Shown here in pieces: positions 1-7,869 of a DNA stretch of 64,000 nt. This stretch comes from Motiliproteus sp965230735 (lineage in GTDB: Bacteria > Pseudomonadota > Gammaproteobacteria > Pseudomonadales > Balneatricaceae): the NCBI RefSeq assembly GCF_965230735.1, contig NZ_OZ246016.1:1984001-2048000 (forward strand), given 5' to 3'. The notes beneath the pieces are model-generated. The model made no database searches and was not told where the DNA came from. It was given only the letters and a program-made list of their open reading frames with translations. Both the position numbers and the translations under genes were made by a program. Each line of letters starts with the position of its first letter. The first letter of the stretch is position 1.

Positions 1-179
1 GGGTGTTCAGTTCACCTAGCGCGGTTGAGCAGGATGTGTTGGACAAGTACGGGGTCGAAGTTATCGGTCGAACCGATGAGGTGATGGAGCGATTTTTTGT
101 CATCTCTGCCGAACGCAAGATCAAGCATCCGGCGGTCAACCTGATTACCGAAAATGCGCGAAATGCGCTGTTTGTGTAG
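1..179 (+). CDS. nhaR: NhaR, LysR-family transcriptional activator (3' end only)
   Basis: Only the last 58 or so codons are present; the reading frame opens at base 3 and stops with TAG at 177-179. The peptide contains the stretch VIGRTDEVMERFF followed by AERKIKHPAV, which I recognise as the conserved end of the effector-binding domain of NhaR. NhaR is the sodium-responsive LysR-type activator of Na+/H+ antiporter genes. The DNA-binding domain lies outside the window, so the family assignment rests on this tail alone. No antiporter gene lies downstream. A weak hairpin with a short T run follows the stop. Confidence 0.75.
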   Translation, partial: VFSSPSAVEQDVLDKYGVEVIGRTDEVMERFFVISAERKIKHPAVNLITENARNALFV

Positions 180-183
180 CTAG

Positions 184-207
184 GCCTGAATGCTTTTCGG
201 GCTTTAT
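184..207 (+). terminator. Weak candidate terminator after nhaR
   Basis: GCCTGAA (184-190) can pair with TTCGGGC (196-202), with one G-T wobble and a 5-base loop. TTTAT follows. It lies five bases after the nhaR stop. The stem is short, so this is only plausible. Confidence 0.45.
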
Positions 208-242
208 CGAACTTGGGCCTGAAGGCTCGATCAAGTCGATGG

Positions 243-332
243 CTCTGATGAAATCGAGACCTGGATGAAGTCAAAACCTTGGATGAGGTCGAAGGCTTGG
301 ATGAAGTTTCATCCTCGGATGAAAAGCTGCGG
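243..332. repeat. Degenerate 18-bp tandem repeat, about five units
   Basis: Units starting at 243, 261, 279, 297 and 315 share a TGGATGAAGTC-like core with an exact 18-bp period. The first and last units are the most diverged. The array lies in the gap between nhaR and the convergent CBS gene. An 18-bp period would keep a reading frame as a six-residue repeat beginning Trp-Met-Lys, but no start codon with a ribosome site supports translation. I treat it as a noncoding minisatellite. Confidence 0.75.
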
Positions 333-381
333 CTGCTCCGGGAACCGACGGCCAGGACAGGCCTGGCCGTTGCTGGGTATG

Positions 382-438
382 GCCCCCAGCTGATTTTAGG
401 CTCGCAAATTGAGCTTAGGCCCAGAGATTGAGTTTAGG
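382..438 (-). repeat. Three 19-bp tandem repeats across the end of the CBS gene
   Basis: On the minus strand the units at 438-420, 419-401 and 400-382 each begin CCTAA and continue with A or G, then ACTCA-like sequence. The first unit encodes the last residues of the CBS protein, PKLNLWA. The stop codon (417-415) is formed inside the second unit. The third unit is the most diverged. This looks like tandem duplication of the 3' end of the gene. Confidence 0.7.
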
Positions 439-1056
439 CTCTTCCGACAGAACCCTGAGAATATCGCCACGGGTCAGAATCCCAGCCAGCTTACCGTTGT
501 CGATCACGGGCATGGCATGCTGGTTATGATCAACCATCACCCTGGCAATTCGTCGAACCGAAGAAACGGGCTCAGTGGTGATCACTTCGTCGGACATGAT
601 CGATCCGACTCGTTTGGTAGCCAACTCTTCGACATCCCAGTGATCGTCGAAAATATGCTTTTCGATATCGCGCCGGGACAACATCGACACGATACCGACG
701 CCTTTTTGCACTACCGGCAATTGCTTGATGTCGTACAGCTGCAGCCAGCGCCAGGCATCAGACAACCAATCTTCGGGTGATACGGTATAGACCTGGGTCG
801 ACATCACCTGGTGGGCGTGTACGACGGGCTCGTTGACCCGCAGCTTCAGCGCTCGTTTATAGAGCTCGTCGGCTTTCAGGTATCTGGGGGTGTTGCTGGG
901 TTGCTGGGTAAAAGCGACCACGGTTCCGCGGGGCTCGGTTTCATCCCAGAAGGCTTTGGTACGATTGAGGCGAATGGGTGCCGGTTTCTTGTGTTTATTG
1001 ATCAGTTCAAGGGTACCGCGAAGTTTTAACCCGTGCTTATCGTGAATAGCAAACAT
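415..1056 (-). CDS. CBS-domain-pair protein
   Basis: A 213-residue soluble protein. The C-terminal two thirds form a tandem CBS pair (Bateman module). The first CBS starts near VMSTQVYTVSPEDWLSDAWR and the second near IMSDEVITTEPVSSVRRIAR, ending ILTRGDILRVL. Such pairs bind adenosine nucleotides or other small ligands and sense energy state. The N-terminal 80 residues are basic and show no domain I recognise. There is no fused catalytic or membrane domain, so the protein is probably a stand-alone regulator whose target is unknown. An inverted repeat masks its start codon (1054-1090). The TRM11-like gene lies 135 bp upstream on the same strand. Confidence 0.85.
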   Translation of the reverse strand: MFAIHDKHGLKLRGTLELINKHKKPAPIRLNRTKAFWDETEPRGTVVAFTQQPSNTPRYLKADELYKRALKLRVNEPVVHAHQVMSTQVYTVSPEDWLSDAWRWLQLYDIKQLPVVQKGVGIVSMLSRRDIEKHIFDDHWDVEELATKRVGSIMSDEVITTEPVSSVRRIARVMVDHNQHAMPVIDNGKLAGILTRGDILRVLSEEPKLNLWA

Positions 1057-1090
1057 TGCACTGCCCTCTGTTAGGTAACCAAGTGCAATG
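1054..1090 (-). promoter_or_regulatory. Inverted repeat covering the CBS-gene start codon
   Basis: CATTGCACT (1054-1062) and AGTGCAATG (1082-1090) are perfect 9-bp complements separated by 19 bases. On the mRNA, the 3' arm contains the ATG start codon and the loop contains the AGAGGG ribosome site. The structure could hide the start codon, or the DNA palindrome could be an operator. Both readings are inference. Confidence 0.5.
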
Positions 1091-1191
1091 GTAGGTTATT
1101 TTTTCCGGTGTGAAATTTCACTTTGTCAGGTTTTCAGATCGGTTTTTTCGAACTATGAAGAACCTTGGGATGGCCGGGCTCTACAACCGAA

Positions 1192-2145
1192 TCATGCCGG
1201 CCGAAGAATCAACACATCCCGAACGATCGATTCGCTCATCCGGTGCGCCGCGCTAAAGTCGGTGGCCCGGTAGCCCTGACCCTCAAAAGCCTCGATCATC
1301 GCCGCCCGTTTTGGGTTGTTGCTGTTGAATGCCAGGACCAGTGCCGATTGCTGCTTCAGGCAGTGGCGCCACACCGGTGCGCACTGACGAATGACGTCCA
1401 GCGGATTACGGGTTTTGTCGGTGGTGAAGTGCTGAACGCCGTAGGGCAGGTCGCACACCAGCAGGTCGAACTTGTCTTTTTTCAGTAGCTGGTCGGCGTC
1501 GCGGGCATCGCCGCTGATCACCCGCAGGCTGGTTTGTTCGGCACTGAAGTCGAGAAACTTACCGGCACTCTTGCGTTTCTGGCCGGTAATGCTGCCCTGG
1601 CTGAGCTTGTGTTTTTGGCGGTGCAGCTTGGTCCACTTTTTCAGGTTGCGTTGAATGTCGTCCAGCGCCTTGGCGTCCTGTTCCAAGCCCTTGCTGTTAA
1701 GTCCGTAACGCATCGCCCACAGCAGGGTGGTGGCACGCCCGCACATGGGGTCGAGCAGTTTGACGCCGCTCGAGGTGGCCGGGTCGATGCCAAGCTCGGC
1801 CAGACCCACGTTGATCAGCATCTGGGTCAGGTGTTCGTTGGTCTTGCCCTTGAACTTGCTGCCGAAGACGAAATCCGGATGCAGCTGGAAGTCGGCCTGC
1901 TGTGCCAGCGGCTGCAGTCGGTCACCGTCGATCCGGAAAAGTCCCTGCACAAATGACAGACGCAGCAGGGCTTGATGCTCCGATTCCTCGGCTTCGAGTT
2001 CAAAGAACTCCAACGGCCCCACGTCACGATAAACCAGCTCACGATCACCAAACAGTTGCTGAAATTCGCTGCGGGCAACGCTCAGGTAATCGGCGAAATA
2101 GGCAGAACGGGCTTGAGGGGAGATCAACAGGGCGAGTTTGTTCAT
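1192..2145 (-). CDS. TRM11-like SAM-dependent RNA/DNA methyltransferase
   Basis: A 317-residue protein. An N-terminal region of about 100 residues of THUMP-like character precedes a Rossmann methyltransferase core. The SAM-binding motif reads LLDPMCGRATTLLWA, and the catalytic motif is VCDLPYGVQH, a DLPYG variant of the NPPY/DPPY motif of N-methyltransferases acting on the exocyclic amino group of bases. This places it in the UPF0020/TRM11-like group, whose archaeal and eukaryotic members make m2G in tRNA. A basic stretch with many lysines (about residues 170-200) sits between the motifs and could contact RNA. The target base in bacteria is unknown. It lies alone between the nap operon and the CBS gene. 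Confidence 0.75.
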   Translation of the reverse strand: MNKLALLISPQARSAYFADYLSVARSEFQQLFGDRELVYRDVGPLEFFELEAEESEHQALLRLSFVQGLFRIDGDRLQPLAQQADFQLHPDFVFGSKFKGKTNEHLTQMLINVGLAELGIDPATSSGVKLLDPMCGRATTLLWAMRYGLNSKGLEQDAKALDDIQRNLKKWTKLHRQKHKLSQGSITGQKRKSAGKFLDFSAEQTSLRVISGDARDADQLLKKDKFDLLVCDLPYGVQHFTTDKTRNPLDVIRQCAPVWRHCLKQQSALVLAFNSNNPKRAAMIEAFEGQGYRATDFSAAHRMSESIVRDVLILRPA

Positions 2146-2263
2146 AGCGCGGGTCGTCTGTCTCGAAGGCAGGGGTTTCGGGCTGGGTTTCGATGATCGC
2201 GGCAGTATACGGCTGCCTTATCGATCAAGAAAGCCCCGCCCACCAACAGCGTTGTGATAGCCA

Positions 2264-2291
2264 CAAAAAAGGGCTGCGCGAGCAGCCCTTT
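2264..2291 (-). terminator. Intrinsic terminator of the nap operon
   Basis: Read on the minus strand, GGGCTGC (2288-2282) pairs with GCAGCCC (2277-2271) around a 4-base loop and is followed by six T residues (2270-2265). It begins 23 bp after the napC stop codon. This is a strong rho-independent terminator closing the seven-gene operon. Confidence 0.9.
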
Positions 2292-2313
2292 GCGATACAC
2301 ATGCGTTATGGGA

Positions 2314-2907
2314 TCAGTTGTCCCAGCCTTCGACACCGGACATGTCGGGCAGCTGGTGAGCAATACCCTTGTGGCAATCGATACAGGTCTTCTCGCCACT
2401 GGCCAGCGCCGTTTCATGCTCGTTGAAGGCACGCTTGCCTTGCTCGGAGTAGTCCATGGATTCGAAGTCGTGACAGTTACGACACTCACGGGAGTCGTTT
2501 GCCTTCATCCGAGCCCATTCGCGGGCGGCCATCTCGAAGCGGTGCGCTTCGAACTTCTCACGGGTATCGATCTTACCGGTGATCTTGCCCCAGACCTCTT
2601 TACTGGCCTGAATCTTCCGGATGATCTTATAAACCCACTCACGCGGTACGTGACAGTCCGGGCAGGTAGCTCGAACCCCTGAACGGTTGGTGTAGTGGAT
2701 GGTTTCTTTGAGCTCCATGTACACGTTGTCACGCATTTCGTGACAGCTGATACAGAACTCTTCTTCGTTGGTCTTTTCCAGAGCAGTGTTGAAACCGCCC
2801 CAGAAGATGACCCCCGCGATGAAACCACCCAGCAGCAACACACCCAGGGCGGCTTTAGCTGGACTGGTTAAGGCGGACCACATTCCGCCCTTTTTATTTT
2901 CACTCAT
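2314..2907 (-). CDS. napC: NapC, tetraheme quinol dehydrogenase
   Basis: A 197-residue NapC/NirT-family cytochrome c. One N-terminal membrane anchor (about residues 18-38) is followed by a periplasmic domain with four CXXCH heme sites: CISCH, CPDCH, CRNCH and CIDCH. It takes electrons from the quinol pool and passes them to the NapB/NapA complex. The start ATG follows a good AAGGGG ribosome site. It is the last gene of the operon, 43 bp after napB, and is followed by an intrinsic terminator. Length and heme number match the family. Confidence 0.97.
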   Translation of the reverse strand: MSENKKGGMWSALTSPAKAALGVLLLGGFIAGVIFWGGFNTALEKTNEEEFCISCHEMRDNVYMELKETIHYTNRSGVRATCPDCHVPREWVYKIIRKIQASKEVWGKITGKIDTREKFEAHRFEMAAREWARMKANDSRECRNCHDFESMDYSEQGKRAFNEHETALASGEKTCIDCHKGIAHQLPDMSGVEGWDN

Positions 2908-2950
2908 TCCAAACCCCTTCTTCAGTCGTTAGAAAATCCTGACCGTCGGC

Positions 2951-3406
2951 TTACTTAGCCAGATCGGTCGTGGACTGATAGGTGTTGCTGATCAACGGCT
3001 CGGCGGTTGCCTGCGGCACGTGGCACTGCATGCAGAAGTAGCGACGTGGCGAGATATCTGCCAGAGCGTGACCGTCACGGGTCTCGAAGTGAGTCAGGCT
3101 GACCTTGGTCGCACCGGACTCTTTGTAGCGCTCCCAGCTGTGGCAGGACAAGCACTTGTTGCTGCGCAGGTCGACCCGGTAGTTACGGATCTCGTGCGGG
3201 ATCACCGGCGGCTGCTGGATATAGTTACGCTCGACCAGAACATCTGAGTCGTTGTTCTTGGCCATATCCGGCGCCTTGTTGGTGCTCTCTAGCTGCTTAG
3301 CGCCGCGCAGTGATTCCAGACCACCGGTGTCGGCAAAGGATGCGTTGGACAGTGCCAGACTGCCCAGTGCTAAGGCCGCAGATAGGACCACGGTTGTTTT
3401 TTTCAT
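2951..3406 (-). CDS. napB: NapB, diheme electron-transfer subunit of periplasmic nitrate reductase
   Basis: A 151-residue periplasmic cytochrome c. It has a Sec signal peptide (about residues 1-25, ending SNASFA) and two heme sites, CLSCH and CMQCH, with the NapB-typical surroundings NKCLSCHSWERYKESGA and RRYFCMQCH. It carries electrons from NapC to NapA. Its ATG overlaps the napH stop by four bases (ATGA), which indicates translational coupling. The ribosome site GGAGAAAC is good. Confidence 0.97.
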   Translation of the reverse strand: MKKTTVVLSAALALGSLALSNASFADTGGLESLRGAKQLESTNKAPDMAKNNDSDVLVERNYIQQPPVIPHEIRNYRVDLRSNKCLSCHSWERYKESGATKVSLTHFETRDGHALADISPRRYFCMQCHVPQATAEPLISNTYQSTTDLAK

Positions 3407-4269
3407 GGTTGTTTCTCCATCTGGTTGGCAAAGCGACTGCCAAATTCAAATACGTTGACGGAACAGATATCGATACAGCGACCGCAGTTGGTGCAATCGG
3501 GAGATTGAATCACCGGCCCATTGCCCTTGGCTTTCCCCTTCAGGGCGGGCTTGATCACATGGGGTTCCGGGCAGACGGCGTAGCAGTCCATGCAGTCGTA
3601 ACAATCGTCACGCTTGCTGGCCTTGACCTTGAGCGGGCTGCCAGTGCCAATCAGGCGATAGCAGGCGCCCATCGGGCAGACATGGCCACACCAGCCCCGG
3701 GGCAGTACAAAGAGATCGAACAGGAACACCGCAACCACCAGCATCCAACCCATCCCCATGCCGAAGATCAGGCCGCGATGGAGCAGGGAGACCGGATTAA
3801 CCAGTTCCCAGACCACCACGCCGGTGATCGCCGGTAGGATCAGCGTCAGCGCCAGCATCCAGTAACGCAGTTTGCGTGAGACTGAAAAGCGACGTCGGAT
3901 TCCCAGCTTACGGGCGCACCAGCCGGCCAGGTCGGTGACCGGATTAACCGGACAGACCCAGCTGCAGAACACCCGACCGCCAACCAGCCAATAGAAGCCG
4001 GTGACGATCGCCACGCCAATCAGCAACGTACTGATCGGAGCATGGCCGCTGGCCAAGGTTTGCAGAAAAACGAACGGATCGCTCAGTGGTATCGCTTGCA
4101 GTAGCTCAGAGCTGGTCAGGTTTCCCTTGAGCAGCCAGTAACCCGCTACCGGGCTGACGATAAACAGGGCCAATGCAAGGATCTGGGTGATCCGGCGTAG
4201 TACCAGGAAACGGTACGAAGCCAGGTAGCCTTTCACCTTGATGGCGTCTGTTCCAACCTGCAGGGTCAT
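3403..4269 (-). CDS. napH: NapH, membrane ferredoxin-type quinol oxidase
   Basis: A 288-residue membrane protein with about four to five hydrophobic segments (near residues 28-45, 78-95, 135-155 and 175-195). The conserved cytoplasmic CPVNP motif is present. Two 4Fe-4S motifs lie near the C-terminus: CYDCMDCYAVCPEP and CTNCGRCIDICS. With NapG it forms the alternative quinol dehydrogenase branch that feeds NapC or NapB. It overlaps napG upstream and napB downstream by four bases each. Confidence 0.95.
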   Translation of the reverse strand: MTLQVGTDAIKVKGYLASYRFLVLRRITQILALALFIVSPVAGYWLLKGNLTSSELLQAIPLSDPFVFLQTLASGHAPISTLLIGVAIVTGFYWLVGGRVFCSWVCPVNPVTDLAGWCARKLGIRRRFSVSRKLRYWMLALTLILPAITGVVVWELVNPVSLLHRGLIFGMGMGWMLVVAVFLFDLFVLPRGWCGHVCPMGACYRLIGTGSPLKVKASKRDDCYDCMDCYAVCPEPHVIKPALKGKAKGNGPVIQSPDCTNCGRCIDICSVNVFEFGSRFANQMEKQP

Positions 4270-5036
4270 GATTCACCCTCCGGACGGCGGATCGGCATTT
4301 TCAGCTGCTCCGGAATCAAAGATTCGCCCTGGTTGGCGGCCTTCTCTTCCCAGCCCAGCCGGTAATGTTGTCCGATTTCGCCTTTGGCCAATGAACGCGG
4401 AACCACCTTGATGGCGGCTTCCTCCAGCACACAGCCCTGCTCGCACTTGCCGCATCCGGTACAGTGGTCCGAATGAACAGTCGGCAGGAAGCGGGCGTGA
4501 TGGCCGGTGCGGACGTTTCGCTCTCTTTCCAACGTGATCGCCTCTTCCTGAACCGGGCAGACGTCGTAGCAGACGTCGCACCGCAGTCCGAGGAAATTGA
4601 GGCAGGTTTCCTGATCGATCAGCACCGCCAACCCCATGCGGGCGTCATCGATATTGTCCAAAGCTTGATCCAGGGCTCCACTGGGGCAGGCTGCCACACA
4701 GGGAATATCGTCACACATCTCACAGGGCACCTCGCGGGCGATGAAGTAAGGTGTGCCGTTGGCCACAGGATCGGTGATTTGGGCCAGCTTCAAGGTGTCG
4801 AACGGACAATCCCGTACGCAGAGTCCGCAACGCAGACAGGCGGCGAGAAAATCGTCCTCGGGCAGGGCACCCGGCGGCCGCAGCATTTCGGGTGCGTGGG
4901 AACTGGCGTTGGTGGCAATCAGCCCCAAGCCCACTCCAACAGCCCCAACACCGCATAGGCCGCGCGCAGTGTCGGCAAAGAACTGGCGACGAGCGCGTCC
5001 TTCCTTACCTAGCTGCTTTGGGTTTCCCTGACTCAT
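4266..5036 (-). CDS. napG: NapG, periplasmic ferredoxin-type protein
   Basis: A 256-residue iron-sulfur protein. A twin-arginine signal (RARRQFF then a hydrophobic alanine/glycine-rich stretch, to about residue 45) indicates export in folded form. Four 4Fe-4S motifs follow: CLRCGLCVRDCP, CEMCDDIPCVAACP, the cysteine-rich segment LRCDVCYDVCP, and CTGCGKCEQGC. It pairs with NapH in ubiquinol oxidation. The AGGA ribosome site is about 8 bases from the ATG. There is a 53-bp gap after napA, the largest gap inside the operon. Confidence 0.95.
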   Translation of the reverse strand: MSQGNPKQLGKEGRARRQFFADTARGLCGVGAVGVGLGLIATNASSHAPEMLRPPGALPEDDFLAACLRCGLCVRDCPFDTLKLAQITDPVANGTPYFIAREVPCEMCDDIPCVAACPSGALDQALDNIDDARMGLAVLIDQETCLNFLGLRCDVCYDVCPVQEEAITLERERNVRTGHHARFLPTVHSDHCTGCGKCEQGCVLEEAAIKVVPRSLAKGEIGQHYRLGWEEKAANQGESLIPEQLKMPIRRPEGES

Positions 5037-5089
5037 GGTCGTGTCCTATGTCTCTACCTTGTTACCGGCATTCAGTGGTTTTGCCTTTA

Positions 5090-7582
5090 TCAGGCCTTCA
5101 TTACCTTGACCGCACACTTCTTGAAGTCGGTCTCTTTCGACAACGGATCGGTGGCATCAAGGGTGAGCTTGTTGACCAGACGACCGGCGTCGAAGAACGG
5201 AATGAATACGAGACCTTCTGGCGGGCGGTTACGGCCGCGGGTTTCAACCCGTAGCTTGATTTCACCCCGACGGGAGGCCACGACGGCTTCCTGGCCGCGA
5301 CGCAGACCGCGCTTCTTGGCGTCTTCCGGGTGCATATACATCAGTGCATCCGGGGCGGCGCGATAAAGCTCAGGTACACGACGGGTCATGGTACCGGTGT
5401 GCCAGTGCTCCAGTACCCGACCGGTGGAGAGCCACAGGTCGTATTCGTTGTCCGGAGACTCGGCCGGCGGCTCGTACGGAACCGCGAACATGACTGCCTT
5501 GCCGTCCTTCTTACCGTAGAACTGGAAGTCGGTGCCTTTCTTGACGTAAGGATCGTAGCCTTCCTTGAAGCGCCACAGGGTTTCCTTGCCGTCAACCACC
5601 GGCCAACGCAGACCGCGGGCCTGGTGATAGGTGTCGAAGTCAGCCAGGTCGTGAGCTTTACCGCGACCGAAGGCGGCGTACTCTTCGAACAGGCCTTTCT
5701 GGATGTAGAAGCCGAAGTCGTTGGCTTCCTGGTTGGCGAAGCCTTCCGCCGTTTCAGACAGCGGGTACTTATCAACCTGACCGTTGGCGTACAGGATGTC
5801 GTACAGGGTCTTGCCGCGGTATTCCGGCATCTTGGCGAGCAGCTCTTCGGGCCAAACTTCCTCAACCTTGAAGCGCTTGGAGAACTCAACTACCTGCCAT
5901 AGGTCGGAGCGTGCTTCGCCCGGAGCGTCTACCTGCTGGCGCCAGAACTGAGTACGACGCTCGGCGTTACCGTAGGCACCTTCTTTCTCGACCCACATGG
6001 CGGTCGGCAGAACCAAGTCAGCAGCCTGGGCGGTGACGGTCGGGTAGGGGTCGGAGACGACAATGAAGTTATCCGGGTTACGGTAGCCCGGGTAGGCTTC
6101 TTCGTTGAAGTTAGGACCGGCCTGCATGTTGTTGTTGCACTGCACCCAGTAAGCGTTCAGCTTGCCGTCCTTGAGCATCCGGTTCTGCAGAACCGCGTGG
6201 TAGCCCGGCTTCGGCGGAATGGTGCCTTCCGGCAGTTTCCACAGCTTCTCGGACAGTGCACGGTGCTTCGGATTCTTAACGACCATGTCGGCCGGCAGAC
6301 GGTGAGCGAAGGTACCGACTTCACGGGCAGTACCACAGGCAGAGGGTTGACCGGTCAGGGAGAACGGACCGTTACCCGGCTGAGAGATCTTACCGGTCAG
6401 CAGGTGGACGTTGTACATCAGGTTGTTGGCCCAGACACCACGGGTGTGCTGGTTGAAGCCCATGGTCCAGTAGGACACGACCTTCTTGTTCGGATCGGCG
6501 TACAGTTCGGCCAGCTTCAGCAGTTTGTGCTCCGGTACACCGGACATCTTGGAGGCTTTCTCCAGGGTGTACTCGCTGACAAACTCCTTGTACTCCTCGA
6601 AGGTCATCGGGGTGGAGCTGCCCTTACCCGGGTTCTTGGCTTTCTGCTCAAGCGGGTGGGTCGGGCGCAGGCCGTAACCGATGTCGGTGGTGCCCTTGCG
6701 GATGTTGACGTGCTTGTCCAGGAAGTCCTGGTTGACGCTGCCGCTTTCGATGATGTGGTGGGCGATATAGTTCAGGATCGCCAGGTCGGTCTGCGGGGTG
6801 AAGATCATGTCGTTGTCGGCCAGCTCGAACGAGCGGTGCTTGAAGGTCGACAGAACATGTACCTGCACATCCGGCTTGCTCAGACGGCGGTCGGTCAGAC
6901 GCGACCACAGGATCGGGTGCATCTCGGCCATGTTGGAACCCCAGAGCACGAACGCATCGGCCATCTCGAGGTCGTCGTAGCAGCCCATCGGCTCATCGAT
7001 ACCGAAGGTCCGCATGAAGCCACCTACCGCAGACGCCATACAGTGACGGGCGTTGGGGTCGATGTTGTTGGAGCGGAAGCCGGCCTTGTACAGTTTGGCA
7101 GCGGCGTAGCCTTCCCAGACGGTCCATTGACCGGAGCCGAACATACCGACGGCGGTCGGACCTTTCTCTTTCAGTGCCGCCTTGAACTTCTCGGCCATGA
7201 CGTCGAACGCCTTGTCCCAGGAGACCGGGGTGAACTCACCGAACTTGTCGTACTCACCGTCGGTCATCCGCAGCATCGGCGAGGTCAGACGGTCTTGACC
7301 GTACATGATCTTCGACAGGAAGTAGCCCTTGATACAGTTCAAGCCCTTGTTAACCGGCGCATCGGGGTCACCCTGAGTCGCCACCACGCGACCTTTCTGG
7401 GTACCGACCAGTACGCTACAACCGGTACCGCAGAAACGGCAGGGGGCTTTATCCCAGCGAATCTCCGCGTCACTCGATTTAGCGAGCAAGTTGGTGGCTG
7501 AGGCGGGCACGGCCACCCCAGCAGCTGCTGCTGTTGCAGCCACCGCATTGCTCTTAACGAAATCTCGTCTGCTTAATTTCAT
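5090..7582 (-). CDS. napA: NapA, catalytic subunit of periplasmic nitrate reductase
   Basis: An 830-residue molybdopterin enzyme that reduces nitrate to nitrite in the periplasm. The twin-arginine signal is SRRDFVK at residues 4-10, and cleavage is expected near residue 30. The 4Fe-4S ligands are Cys48, Cys51, Cys55 and Cys83. The molybdenum ligand is Cys181, in NARHCMASAV. The length is normal for the family. It overlaps napD by four bases. NapD binds this signal peptide and delays export until the cofactors are inserted. Confidence 0.98.
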   Translation of the reverse strand: MKLSRRDFVKSNAVAATAAAAGVAVPASATNLLAKSSDAEIRWDKAPCRFCGTGCSVLVGTQKGRVVATQGDPDAPVNKGLNCIKGYFLSKIMYGQDRLTSPMLRMTDGEYDKFGEFTPVSWDKAFDVMAEKFKAALKEKGPTAVGMFGSGQWTVWEGYAAAKLYKAGFRSNNIDPNARHCMASAVGGFMRTFGIDEPMGCYDDLEMADAFVLWGSNMAEMHPILWSRLTDRRLSKPDVQVHVLSTFKHRSFELADNDMIFTPQTDLAILNYIAHHIIESGSVNQDFLDKHVNIRKGTTDIGYGLRPTHPLEQKAKNPGKGSSTPMTFEEYKEFVSEYTLEKASKMSGVPEHKLLKLAELYADPNKKVVSYWTMGFNQHTRGVWANNLMYNVHLLTGKISQPGNGPFSLTGQPSACGTAREVGTFAHRLPADMVVKNPKHRALSEKLWKLPEGTIPPKPGYHAVLQNRMLKDGKLNAYWVQCNNNMQAGPNFNEEAYPGYRNPDNFIVVSDPYPTVTAQAADLVLPTAMWVEKEGAYGNAERRTQFWRQQVDAPGEARSDLWQVVEFSKRFKVEEVWPEELLAKMPEYRGKTLYDILYANGQVDKYPLSETAEGFANQEANDFGFYIQKGLFEEYAAFGRGKAHDLADFDTYHQARGLRWPVVDGKETLWRFKEGYDPYVKKGTDFQFYGKKDGKAVMFAVPYEPPAESPDNEYDLWLSTGRVLEHWHTGTMTRRVPELYRAAPDALMYMHPEDAKKRGLRRGQEAVVASRRGEIKLRVETRGRNRPPEGLVFIPFFDAGRLVNKLTLDATDPLSKETDFKKCAVKVMKA

Positions 7583-7869
7583 TGCATCGTCTCCTGCTTT
7601 TGCATGCTTTCATCTTCGGTGTGGTGGTAGACCAGCGAAGTCGAAAGTACACCTGGCATGTTGTTGATATCTTCGATGGTTTTTAAGGCGAACTTCTCGC
7701 CGTCGAGCTCTTCGACGGTGACAACGAGGTTGCCCTCATCACCGACGGCGTGAACTTCAACGCCTTTCATTTCCGTCAGCCGCTCGGCTACCGCCTTTGA
7801 CTGGTCCGGAGCGGTACGTACCACCACACCGGTGATATCGAACAGCTCTTCGGATTGCTCTGACTGCAT
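7579..7869 (-). CDS. napD: NapD, signal-peptide-binding chaperone of NapA
   Basis: A 96-residue cytoplasmic protein matching NapD in the key phrases ITGVVVRTAPDQ, GVEVHAVGDEGNLVVTVE and INNMPGVLSTSLVYHH. It binds the twin-arginine signal of NapA during maturation. Its start overlaps the napF stop by one base, and its end overlaps the napA start by four bases. The last 10 residues are rich in Gln, Glu and Met and not conserved. Confidence 0.95.
   Translation of the reverse strand: MQSEQSEELFDITGVVVRTAPDQSKAVAERLTEMKGVEVHAVGDEGNLVVTVEELDGEKFALKTIEDINNMPGVLSTSLVYHHTEDESMQKQETMQ

Noticed and set aside
243..332. CRISPR array
   Set aside because: The 18-bp units are contiguous with no spacers, and no cas genes are near.
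6197..7501. 434-codon open frame antisense to napA
   Set aside because: It lies wholly opposite a well-conserved gene in GC-rich DNA, has no recognisable domain, and is a codon-bias shadow.
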